Shown here: positions 12,177 to 23,400 of the stretch, one piece after another
Layout: every line of letters starts with the position of its first letter
Position numbering within the stretch: position 1 is the stretch's first letter
Assembly: GCA_029582265.1 (NCBI GenBank)
Contig: CM055817.1
Coordinates: 56,989,750 to 57,053,749, forward strand
Length of the DNA stretch: 64,000 nt
Direction: 5' to 3'
Source of the DNA: Zoroaster sp. YZ-2022
Lineage: Eukaryota > Echinodermata > Asteroidea > Forcipulatida > Zoroasteridae
Position numbers and translations under genes: made by a program
The notes under the pieces: generated by a model
Seen by the model: only the letters and a program-made list of their open reading frames with translations
Told to the model about the DNA's origin: nothing
Database searches by the model: none

Positions 12177-13005
12177 CTGCAAAATAAATATTACAATGTT
12201 GTCAGTATAAACCCAAACCTTTTTTCTTGTGGATTTTTGTGAATTCGGCAAATAAAGAATCAATTTTCTTTTCATAAGTTACCATGACAACACGGTTGAA
12301 GCTGAAATAATCCATCTTGTAAGTGCTTAAATATTAATATAGGCAAAGGTGCTGATAAATTAATATACAAGTGATATATTATATTGATATTCTGTATAGA
12401 CTGTAAGATAAAATATATATAGGTGAATATTACATTATTGCTGAAATACACAATATCGAATTACTAAAACACATGAATACCCATCCCTCTACGACCATAA
12501 ACAGCCAACCAAGCTTTAAACAATCAATTATTGCTGAAATAATACGTCTTTCATGTATTTCCAAAAATAAATGTCAATTTTGTTTTTAATATTTTTCTAT
12601 TCTTAAACAAATTATCGAACGATTCTCATTATAAAGTATCACACTTATTTTAATTTCGTTTTTTAATTACATTTTTTTTCAAGACACAAGCCTTGGATTA
12701 AATTTGCCACACACGGCTATTTTGATTTCATTACACACAAGTCCATTAGAATCAGAATGAGGCTCGTGTCCAAAATACACTGGTCCCTTTAATTTGATAA
12801 CGTTTAAGTTATATTTTCGAATGTATATGATAAGGGAACTATACAGATATTACCTGCATCATGAACAAGGTTGACTGTTGAAACCACAAAAGGATGGATA
12901 TACATGTCATTTCTACATCATTAACCCGCTCAAACCGAACATACTACATCCTCCAAACCTATTTCATTTATATTCACTAAGCAAGGACATTACCATTACC
13001 CTACC
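12177..13005. other. No gene seen; includes weak dispersed repeat at 12702-12795
   Basis: AT-rich. The only noted signal is the similarity of 12702-12795 to 9207-9330. Confidence 0.45.
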
Positions 13006-13014
13006 CCCTATCTC

Positions 13015-13075
13015 AAGGGATAGGGAGTAGGGGGATAGGGAGTAGGGGGATAGGGAGTGGGGGCGAAGGGGGGGC
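13015..13075. repeat. G-rich tandem repeat (gatagggagtaggggg), 3 copies
   Basis: Three units of about 16-17 bp, followed by a G-run. Could form G-quadruplexes on the plus strand. Confidence 0.85.
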
Positions 13076-13079
13076 GACC

Positions 13080-14090
13080 ATGTATGACGAAGCAATTATG
13101 ACATGGATCTGGGGCCCGTTTAGGGACCCTAGAAGCTTTATTATTGTACATTTTTACCGGTTTAATATTCTGAACGCAGTCCGTAGTCATATATTTTTCG
13201 ATTGTTTTTTCTTTGGCTAAATGAAAGGGGGCTGTAGCAATATTATTTTATACAAATAAAACCAATAAAACCTAGACGGTTTTTTGTTTGTTTTTGAATA
13301 TTTCTTTTTCTTCTACTGCACAAAGATTTTTCAAATATAAATATCGATATTTAGTGGACATTAAGTTTTGTGGACTTATCCTTAACTTCAAAACATGAGG
13401 GTTATGTTCTAAGCTTTCTTAAATCTTTCATAAATATTTCGTATTTACTTACAAAGACTTTTACACAAATTTCTCAATTTAAAGCAATGATTCTAGATCT
13501 AAATGCGGTGTGCATTGCAGTAAAAGTTTAATTTCCTCTTTCTCAAAAATTCTTTGACTTTCTTTATTGTATGCAAATGAAGTAAAGAACGTTCAACGAC
13601 TCATAGCCGTAAAAACAAACCTTGATTTAATTTACCAAATGTACATGTATATATGAATGTTATTTCCAAGGATGAAAATAATTTTCAAGAAAATAAAAAG
13701 TAAATAACTTTCTATGAACAAATTTCAATAATGCGAAAAAATATAAAATGGAAAAAAATATATAAATTTATAAATGAACATTATTATAGCCTCAAACGTG
13801 TTGCAGGTTTATGAAGCATATATTTCAAGTATGTTTGATTTCCAGAGCTTAATCAAATTTAATTAGTATTTCCTTTGTTTTTGTCATGACCTGAAATATT
13901 TATCACCATCATCTTCCTCGCATTCTCATTCAGTAAATGTCTAAACCAAGTTACCATATTACTTAAGCGGTTTTATCCACAATAATAACAAAATGACACA
14001 ATATACTCAACTGAGTTTCTTTTTAACTAATAATAACACACAGTCATAATGTCATTTTACTTTCACACTAGTTTGATTAGAAAAAAGGGT
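13080..14090. other. No gene seen
   Basis: Very AT-rich. No frames or repeats of note. Confidence 0.5.
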
Positions 14091-14104
14091 TATTAGGTGC
14101 CAAT

Positions 14105-14262
14105 TAATTATGTAAATGAGTACTGATATTGGACTTAATATGCAAATTAGTATTGATATTGGACTTATTATGCAAATGATACTAATATTGGACTTATTAT
14201 GCAAATGATACTGATATTGGGAACTTATTATGCAAATGAGTACTGATATTGGACTTTGATCG
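14105..14262. repeat. ~30-bp tandem repeat carrying POU octamers
   Basis: Five units of tgatattggacttattatgc plus aaatga. Four units contain perfect ATGCAAAT, the POU/Oct octamer; the first has ATGTAAAT. Followed by a (TA)n run at 14276-14296. Confidence 0.9.
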
Positions 14263-14475
14263 AATATTAAACATTATTATATATATATATATATATTTCA
14301 TTGATTGGGAACATTAATTGCATACTGTTTTGATGTCAACAATTATTTTGTGGTCTTAAGGAACACAGAGCCTAATGGAAAAAATGGTTTTGTAATAAAA
14401 AGAAACTTCGGTTGTAATGTATATTCTATTTCAAAATATAATCTTTACTTTCATTAGGCCTTCTTACTCATTAAT

Positions 14476-14592
14476 TTGGGGTTTGGGGGTGGGGTTTGGG
14501 GGTGGGGTTTGGGGGTGGGGTTTGGGGGTGGGGTTTGGGGTGGGGGTTTAGTGGGATGGGGTGAGGGGATCTGGGGTAAGGGGATCTGGGGA
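14476..14592. repeat. G-rich array (tttgggggtgggg) with G-quadruplex potential
   Basis: About five units of ttgggggtggggt, then weaker gggatctgggg units. More than eight runs of at least four G on the plus strand. Confidence 0.92.
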
Positions 14593-14709
14593 GTATGTTT
14601 TTATGACACCTTGTATTTAAGTTCCAGTGAAGGAAGGGCTTATATCAGGGTTGGTAAATAAGCCTTGTGCAAGTGACCCAGACTTTGACCCCTGTGCGTA
14701 GCGACTGTT

Positions 14710-15005
14710 ACTATGCCACGTGATTCGGGGCAAGCTTTACGGTCGCGCCGGACGTAAACGATGCAACCATGCGTGTTTGAATAGGCCTTTATGTAGTTTC
14801 TAAAGAGTTTCGGTGACATGATTTTGCAGGACAATCAAATACGTCAAAACAGCTGCATTAACTTTAGTTCTAAGGAAGTTAAACGTTATTAATGCGTTGA
14901 TCATTGAGTTATATGTTGCAGGTACCAGACCACGCACCGCTGCAGTATTGTTGGTTTCTAAGAAAAAGCGGAAAAAGCTTGCCCCGAATCACGTGACTGG
15001 CAACA
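14710..15005. mobile_element. MITE with ~22-bp inverted ends (CACGTGATTCGGGGC)
   Basis: ccacgtgattcggggcaagc near 14717 is mirrored by gcttgccccgaatcacgtga near 14977. About 290 bp, no frame inside. Exact borders uncertain. Confidence 0.75.
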
Positions 15006-15014
15006 GAGACTCGG

Positions 15015-15650
15015 CTGCTGACATCCAGTCACGAATAGTCTGGTGCGGGCGCACTATAAACTGATCTGCGGTATCAGTGTTACAGGGTTCCGAGCCGATA
15101 TGTTAATCAACACGCAAAAGGCTTATTGAAACAGGTGGCATATAGGTGTTATGCATGTGGGGTTCCAAATAAAAAAAAGTATTACAAAAATATATATTAA
15201 ATTAATTTCAAGAGTGGCCCATTATAAAATTTAAAAAAATATAATAATACAAACAAAAAATCAGGGGGACAAAAGAATTCAAACCTTAAATGGATGTTTC
15301 TTCATTTATGTCAAAGGGACTTCTAAACCAATAAATTGTCCATTCAAATTCAAATTTTAATTCCAAAGCGAAGATTTTTGTAACTAATTTAGTGAGCGCA
15401 AAAACAGTGAATATTTTTTAAATCACAAAGTGCAATGAGTGTTTAATATAAGGCACTGCTTCTAATTAATGTGAAAAATAAATCTGTAAATTCAAATGAC
15501 TAATTTAATCAGGTCAAGAACTTAAAACAAAAGCCTAAAACCTTGCTTACACCAGAGTGATTGAGTGACTGTTAACAACATGAGCAAACTTTTATATATT
15601 TCTTGTATTTATTTTCTACAAATGCACTGATCAAAAAGCTGCCCAATGAT
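15015..15650. other. No gene seen
   Basis: AT-rich, no supported features. Confidence 0.5.
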
Positions 15651-15913
15651 TTAACCAGTTCGCACCGGGAACAAAAAAGTTTTTCCGAACCCCGTGGCGG
15701 GTTTATTTTTACCGCACAAACACGACCAATGGTGCTCACCAGAGCGTGACCGGGGAGACCGCGTCTTCCACCGTATGCTTATGGCTCATTGCCACGTCGA
15801 CCGGGAATCTATACAAATATTCCCGAGAATCCTGTGGCGTGTTTAGACGCTCTCCGATCCGCTGTCCAAAAAAAAATTGCGTGTACACACGGCCTCCGAC
15901 GCGAACTGGTTAA
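15651..15913. mobile_element. TTAA-flanked MITE (ends CCAGTTCGC)
   Basis: ttaaCCAGTTCGC at the left, GCGAACTGGttaa at the right. The interior is more GC-rich than the flanks. 263 bp. TTAA target duplication suggests piggyBac-type mobilisation. Confidence 0.85.
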
Positions 15914-16130
15914 ACATTTGTAGTGAAACACATTTTCTTTCTTTTTTTTTACATGATGAAGCAGAATGTTCTTCTTTTCCAGCAAAATTTAATTGTTTCT
16001 CTATCTGGTATAAACAAGACTTGAAATGTTTGTTTTTAATTTAGTTTTTCCTTATAAAAAGTAATTATAAGGCACTAATCAATGTTGATGCTTCATATTG
16101 ATCAGCCAAATACTTCAAGAGGGACCAATT

Positions 16131-16504
16131 TTGTATTTATTTATTTGTTTGTTTATTATTTATTTATTTATTTATTTATTTGTTGGGGTGTTGGGGTGTT
16201 TGTTTATTTATTTGTTTGTTTATTTATTTATTTATGTATTTAGTTGTTTGTTTATTTATTTATTTGTTTATTTATTTATTTGTTTGTTTGTTTATTAATT
16301 TTTTTATTTTTTTATTTATTTGTTTGTTTATTTATTTATTTGTTTATTTATTTATTTATTTATTTGTTTATTTATTTATTTTTTTGTTTTTTTGTTTATT
16401 TATTTGTTTGTTTATTTATTTTTTGTTTGTTTGTTTGTTTGTTTATTTATTTGTTTATTTATTAATTTTTGTGTTTATTTATTTGTTTGTTTACTTATTT
16501 ATTT

Positions 16505-16536
<32 letters not shown>

Positions 16537-16566
16537 GTTTATTTGTTTGTTTGTTTATTTATTTGT
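16131..16566. repeat. (TTTA/TTTG)n tetranucleotide array, ~435 bp
   Basis: Mixed tttatttg and tttgtttg units. All plus-strand frames are open and encode Leu/Phe/Tyr/Ile-rich strings, which are artefacts. Confidence 0.98.
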
Positions 16567-16569
16567 TGT

Positions 16570-16910
16570 GATGGGGAGGGCGATAACAAGCCTATTCAAA
16601 AATGGGGAAACAACTCAGAGGTAGAACTTTTTCAAAATGTTTTTAAATTTTAAGATTTTAAGAACATACTTCTTTTTCTTCAAATTGTGGGTTAGGGTTA
16701 GGGTTGTGGTTGAATGTTTGTAAGTTGAAATTGTTATTGAACAAATAATGACTGCATTCACTACTCATTAGAAGCAGTTTTGTCAACATTATCAATCTTG
16801 TACTATCTCGTTAATTTCAGTCTAACTGGTTAAATACAAATTCTTATTTTGAAAAGTGCTTTATAAGAACTTCTGAAAAAAGTTTTTCCTAAATTTTGTA
16901 AACATTTGTA
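16570..16910. other. No gene seen; short telomere-like run
   Basis: gggttagggttagggtt at 16689-16705, about three TTAGGG units. Otherwise AT-rich sequence downstream of the REJ receptor. Confidence 0.5.
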
Positions 16911-16914
16911 TGAC

Positions 16915-16920
16915 TTTATT
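16915..16920 (-). promoter_or_regulatory. Possible polyadenylation signal of the REJ receptor
   Basis: AATAAA on the minus strand, about 394 nt past the stop codon. It is the nearest canonical hexamer I noticed at a plausible 3' UTR distance. AT-rich sequence makes chance matches common, so this is weak. Confidence 0.3.
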
Positions 16921-16989
16921 ATAGTTTATGTTTGTTTGTTAAATCCAGTTCAGAATCAAAGTAGAATAAAGAGTTATGAGTTGGTATTG

Positions 16990-17335
16990 AGTTCAATAAA
17001 TTATAAGTTTAATAATTTGGATTTCTGTTTATCTTACATCAATTCACATTGAAATGATTAACCTTAGTTATTATTGTAACATGTTTATCTAGTTTAACTT
17101 TTAATGAATTTACATTCAGATTGGCGTAATCACTTGGATTATAACCTGTTAATCAATTAACTAACAATCCATATTAAGATGTGTTTAATTATAAGAGTTA
17201 TGACCTATGAATCCAGTTTAACTTACCACCAATCCAGATTAATTTGCGTTAAGCCATTTGGACCATGATCTGTTAATCCAGTTTAACTTACATTAATTCA
17301 GATTAAGATGGATTTAATCATGAGGATTGACCTTC
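16990..17335. repeat. Diverged ~66-bp tandem repeat across the 3' UTR and stop codon
   Basis: About five imperfect copies of a unit containing ccagtttaactta, attcagattaagatg and a gtttaatca-like segment. The copy nearest the gene (17262-17335) contains the stop codon and the last few codons of the REJ receptor, so the C-terminal residues lie in one unit of an otherwise 3' UTR repeat. Copies differ by many substitutions. Confidence 0.6.
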
Positions 17336-17438
17336 TTGTTGCCGTTTTTCTTCATAACCATGTATACAATGGCGATTACAATGACGAGGAAAGCCAACAC
17401 ACCAATGATGATACCAATCACAGCTCCAATACCAAGAC
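17314..17438 (-). CDS. REJ receptor exon 16: transmembrane helix, tail and stop
   Basis: 125 nt to the TAA stop. It encodes GLGIGAVIGIIIG, a GxxxG glycine zipper, then hydrophobic residues to VYMVM and the tail KKNGNKKVNPHD. One helix plus a roughly 13-residue basic tail means no polycystin-like channel domain follows. The acceptor (ttctttatag) is preceded by about 360 nt without any AG, mostly a 13-bp T-rich tandem repeat. Frames running upstream into that repeat are artefacts of low-complexity intron sequence. Confidence 0.93.
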
Positions 17439-20400
17439 CTATAAAGAACAACAATAAAGAACAATAAAGAACAACAATAAAGAACAACAATAGAGAACAA
17501 CAATAGAGAACAACAATAGAGAACAACAATAGAGAACAACAATAGAGAACAACAATAGAGAACAACAATAGAGAACAACAATAGAGAACAACAATAGAGA
17601 ACAACAATAGAGAACAACAATAGAGAACAACAATAGAGAACAACAATAGAGAACAACAATAGAGAACAACAATAAAGAACAACAATATAGAACAACAATA
17701 AAGAACAGCAATAAAGAACAGCAATAAAGAACAACAATAAAGAACAACAATACAACCAAAATATTCAAAAATATGTCAGTACATTGTATATATATAAATG
17801 TAACTGGCTCTGGCAAAACCCGAAACTTGGACCCAATTTTCAAAAGTGATATTTTGGTATAGTTTGATTCTCTAGATTTTGTTTTCCTCCTTCATTTGAT
17901 ACCAGTTTTGTAGAAATCAGACAAAAATGTTTTCTTATATTTTTTTTCTTATATTATAAGAAAAATATTTTTTTTCCTGATTTCTACAAATCTGGTATCA
18001 AATGAAAGAGGAAAATCTAGAGAATCAAACTATACTAAAATCTCACTTTAATAATTGGGTCCTAGTTTAGGGTTTTGGGCAGAGCCAGTTACATATATTC
18101 CTCCAACATGATTTAGAAGTGTTTTCATAATTGGGAACCAATTATCAAATATATATTTTAGCATGTCCTTTCCATTACTTACAACAATATAAGAGAAAGG
18201 AGTGTTCTCTATGGATATACTTTTTCCAACCCCTATTTTCTGGCATTGTGTGATTTGTCCATGTGTACCCTCTTTTTTGAAAGAACTTTTGAGTTCTGTT
18301 TTTGCCTGAAAACAATACAATATTGTCAATGTATGATTTGACAGTAACCATGCACCTAAATGAACTGAAGATTTAAGACTTAATTGTTCAATGTTTTATT
18401 TTAATGGAAGAATTGTTTTCCTTTCTAAGTGGAAAATAGCAAAATACTTCCTAATGAAACCCAAAGATGAAATATCTTCTTTTGAAAGCAGAAACCATAT
18501 AAAATCATGACTCACCTGCCACAGGTATTAGATCGCCAAGTCCTAAATACAAACAAGAAAAATATACGACAAGTATTAAATCTGACATCACAAACTTCTC
18601 AAGCAATGGTGTAGTTTGCCTCCACTGAAGCATAAAGGCTACTAATCTCTATTCCTGTTCCCCTTCATCCATCTCCTTCCACTGAAATAATCCTCAGAGG
18701 TTTTGCCGCTTTTCTAAAATTTATGAAAATACTCACTCTGCCGGTTTCAAAAAGAAAAAATTAACAAGCTGATTAACCCTTTCATTACCGATTTGTTTCA
18801 ACAGGATGTCCCACTGGTTACCGAATTGTTTGCCCAGTCATGCATGAATTCACACATTATTGCACAACAGTATGCATCCATTTACAGGCACTTTTTCTAA
18901 ACTCGTTTTTCATCATGAAGAATTTGTTGGAGAAAGATATATTCAATGAAATGATTGTTGCTTACGAAATTCCCTTTCATATGATACCAAAATCATTGGC
19001 ATTGCATATAAAATGATCGGGTTATTTAATTTACTTCCCCTAACTTTGTTTCACAAACACAGAGAGCATTTTGTACACAAGTGTATGGCATTCCATAGTA
19101 CAAATGGCCATTGAAATGATTGACTTGTATTATGTCTGATTTCTATAATAGCAACATGTAGGTTGGGCTATACCATTAGAAAGATAGGGAATCAGTCTTT
19201 CCAACCATATATAGCATGGGTATGGACTGCGAAGAATGAAAAAAATACAGCTGTTTTAAAAGCTGGTCATGATACTCCCAATTAATTGCTGTGTGTGTGG
19301 TGACCTTGGTCGACTAAAGTCGCCAATGGTAAGTAACAGGGGGTATGTGTGATGTGGACTAAAGTCGCCAATGGTAGTGAAAGGGTTAAATAACTAACAA
19401 CTTGAACACTCATTGCATTCTGTGCGGACAATTTTCACTTTGACAAAGAATTAAGAGGTCATAGGAACTTCTGTCTGTCCCCACAATATTCTTTGATCCT
19501 CATAACATCAATTGTTAATTGACAATAAAGTCTGAAAGCTTCAAATAACATCATACAATATTACTCACCATCTGAATTGCCATTTGGATCTGTTGGGAAA
19601 TCATAATATAATTCTGATGAAAACAAAATAAAAAAACAAACACAACACCACAACAAATAAAGACTCCATTGTTGGTAAGTCCTCAGATTTTACTAAGTTA
19701 TTAAATAAGTAAGACTAATTGCGGTGACACCATGTGAAATTCTCAATTGAGTAGTAATTAGTTCTGAAAAGAACTGGAGGTACAACCAGTTCTTTTCAGA
19801 ACTAATTACTACTCAATTGAGAATTTCACATGGTGTCACCGCAATTAGTCTTACTTATCCTGTTGAAAACAATTTCAACAGTCACTTTCAGCTCACAAAT
19901 TGAAAGCATTTTTCATTAAATGAGTGATTAGAATCAAAATGGTTTGTCTTCTGTTTGAAAACTTGACAAGACCTCGGACTTGCGTTTCTTTTGCTGTCCT
20001 CGGACTTGCGTTTCTTTTGCTGTTCAGTATATTTAAGTCTTATCATCTTTTGTTGACACCATCTATTTTTCCATCTATTTTTCCATCTATTTTTCCATCT
20101 ATTTTTCCATCTATTTTTCCATCTATTTTTCCATCTATTTTTCCATCTATTTTTCCATCTATTTTTCCATCTATTTTTCCATCTATTTTTCCATCTATTT
20201 TTCCATCTGGAAAATCATTTAACTATGGTTTTAAAGCAACAATATTATAACGATCATTAGGGCATGGTATCAGAGTGCTAGTTTAGATAAATACAGCCAC
20301 TGAAAATAATACCTGACATATTATCATTGCTGCTTTATAAATGAGTCAATAATACCTGACATATTATCATTGCTGCTTTATAAATGAGTCAATAATACCT

Positions 20401-23400
20401 GACATATTATCATTGCTGCTTTATAAATGAGTCAATAATACCTCACATATTATCATTGCTGCTTTATAAATGAGTCAATAATACCTCACATATTATCATT
20501 GCTGCTTTATAAATGAGTCAATAATACCTCACATATTATCATTGCTGCTTTATAAATGAGTCAATAATACCTGACATATTATCATTGCTGCTTTATAAAT
20601 GAGTCAATAATACCTGACATATTATCATTGCTGCTTTATAAATGAGTCAATAATACCTGACATATTATCATTGCTGCTTTATAAATGAGTCAATAATACC
20701 TCACATATTATCATTGCTGCTTTATAAATGAGTCAATAATACCTCACATATTATCATTGCTGCTTTATAGATGAGTCAATAGCCTCACATATTATCATTG
20801 CTGCTTTATAAATGAGTCAATAATACCTGACATATTATCATTGCTGCTTTATAAATGAGTCAATAATACCTCACATATTATCATTGCTGCTTTATAAATG
20901 AGTCAATAATACCTCACATATTATCATTGCTGCTTTATAAATGAGTCAATAATACCTCACATATTATCATTGCTGCTTTATAAATGAGTCAATAATACCT
21001 GACATATTATCATTGCTGCTTTATAAATGAGTCAATAATACCTGACATATTATCATTGCTGCTTTATAAATGAGTCAATAATACCTCACATATTATCATT
21101 GCTGCTTTATAAATGAGTCAATAATACCTCACATATTATCATTGCTGCTTTATAAATGAGTCAATAATACCTCACATATTATCATTGCTGCTTTATAAAT
21201 GAGTCAATAATACCTGACATATTATCATTGCTGCTTTATAAATGAGTCAATAATACCTGACATATTATCATTGCTGCTTTATAAATGAGTCAATAATACC
21301 TCACATATTATCATTGCTGCTTTATAAATGAGTCAATAATACCTGACATATTATCATTGCTGCTTTATAAATGAGTCAATAATACCTGACATATTATCAT
21401 TGCTGCTTTATAAATGAGTCAATAATACCTGACATATTATCATTGCTGCTTTATAAATGAGTCAATAATACCTGACATATTATCATTGCTGCTTTATAAA
21501 TGAGTCAATAATACCTGACATATTATCATTGCTGCTTTATAAATGAGTCAATAATACCTGACATATTATCATTGCTGCTTTATAAATGAGTCAATAATAC
21601 CTGACATATTATCATTGCTGCTTTATAAATGAGTCAATAATACCTCACATATTATCATTGCTGCTTTATAAATGAGTCAATAATACCTCACATATTATCA
21701 TTGCTGCTTTATAAATGAGTCAATAATACCTGACATATTATCATTGCTGCTTTATAAATGAGTCAATAATACCTGACATATTATCATTGCTGCTTTATAA
21801 ATGAGTCAATAATACCTGACATATTATCATTGCTGCTTTATAAATGAGTCAATAATACCTCACATATTATCATTGCTGCTTTATAAATGAGTCAATAATA
21901 CCTCACATATTATCATTGCTGCTTTATAAATGAGTCAATAATACCTCACATATTATCATTGCTGCTTTATAAATGAGTCAATAATACCTGACATATTATC
22001 ATTGCTGCTTTATAAATGAGTCAATAATACCTGACATATTATCATTGCTGCTTTATAAATGAGTCAATAATACCTCACATATTATCATTGCTGCTTTATA
22101 AATGAGTCAATAATACCTGACATATTATCATTGCTGCTTTATAAATGAGTCAATAATACCTCACATATTATCATTGCTGCTTTATAAATGAGTCAATAAT
22201 ACCTCACATATTATCATTGCTGCTTTATAAATGAGTCAATAATACCTCACATATTATCATTGCTGCTTTATAAATGAGTCAATAATACCTCACATATTAT
22301 CATTGCTGCTTTATAAATGAGTCAATAATACCTCACATATTATCATTGCTGCTTTATAAATGAGTCAATAATACCTCACATATTATCATTGCTGCTTTAT
22401 AAATGAGTCAATAATACCTCACATATTATCATTGCTGCTTTATAAATGAGTCAATAATACCTGACATATTATCATTGCTGCTTTATAAATGAGTCAATAA
22501 TACCTGACATATTATCATTGCTGCTTTATAAATGAGTCAATAATACCTCACATATTATCATTGCTGCTTTATAAATGAGTCAATAATACCTCACATATTA
22601 TCATTGCTGCTTTATAAATGAGTCAATAATACCTCACATATTATCATTGCTGCTTTATAAATGAGTCAATAATACCTCACATATTATCATTGCTGCTTTA
22701 TAAATGAGTCAATAATACCTGACATATTATCATTGCTGCTTTATAAATGAGTCAATAATACCTGACATATTATCATTGCTGCTTTATAAATGAGTCAATA
22801 ATACCTGACATATTATCATTGCTGCTTTATAAATGAGTCAATAATACCTCACATATTATCATTGCTGCTTTATAAATGAGTCAATAATACCTCACATATT
22901 ATCATTGCTGCTTTATAAATGAGTCAATAATACCTGACATATTATCATTGCTGCTTTATAAATGAGTCAATAATACCTGACATATTATCATTGCTGCTTT
23001 ATAAATGAGTCAATAATACCTGACATATTATCATTGCTGCTTTATAAATGAGTCAATAATACCTCACATATTATCATTGCTGCTTTATAAATGAGTCAAT
23101 AATACCTGACATATTATTATTGCTGCTTTATAAATGAGTCAATAATACCTGACATATTATCATTGCTGCTTTATAAATGAGTCAATAATACCTGACATAT
23201 TATCATTGCTGCTTTATAAATGAGTCAATAATACCTCACATATTATCATTGCTGCTTTATAAATGAGTCAATAATACCTCACATATTATCATTGCTGCTT
23301 TATAAATGAGTCAATAATACCTCACATATTATCATTGCTGCTTTATAAATGAGTCAATAATACCTGACATATTATCATTGCTGCTTTATAAATGAGTCAA

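Noticed and set aside
16098..16653. Overlapping Leu/Phe/Tyr-rich reading frames
   Set aside because: They are translations of a (TTTA/TTTG)n array that is open in every frame.
16689..16705. Internal telomere or chromosome end
   Set aside because: Only about three TTAGGG units. Similar strings arise at the ends of TTAA elements in this window.
17439..17843. Long Cys/Leu/Val-repeat frames continuing into the transmembrane exon
   Set aside because: The repeat part is intron sequence (13-bp minisatellite) before a proper acceptor. Only 17314-17438 is exon.
19924..20250. 108-codon frame with a hydrophobic start and Ile-Phe-Pro-Ser repeats
   Set aside because: It lies in an intron of the opposite-strand gene, its repeat part is a 12-bp minisatellite, and it runs into a MITE end.
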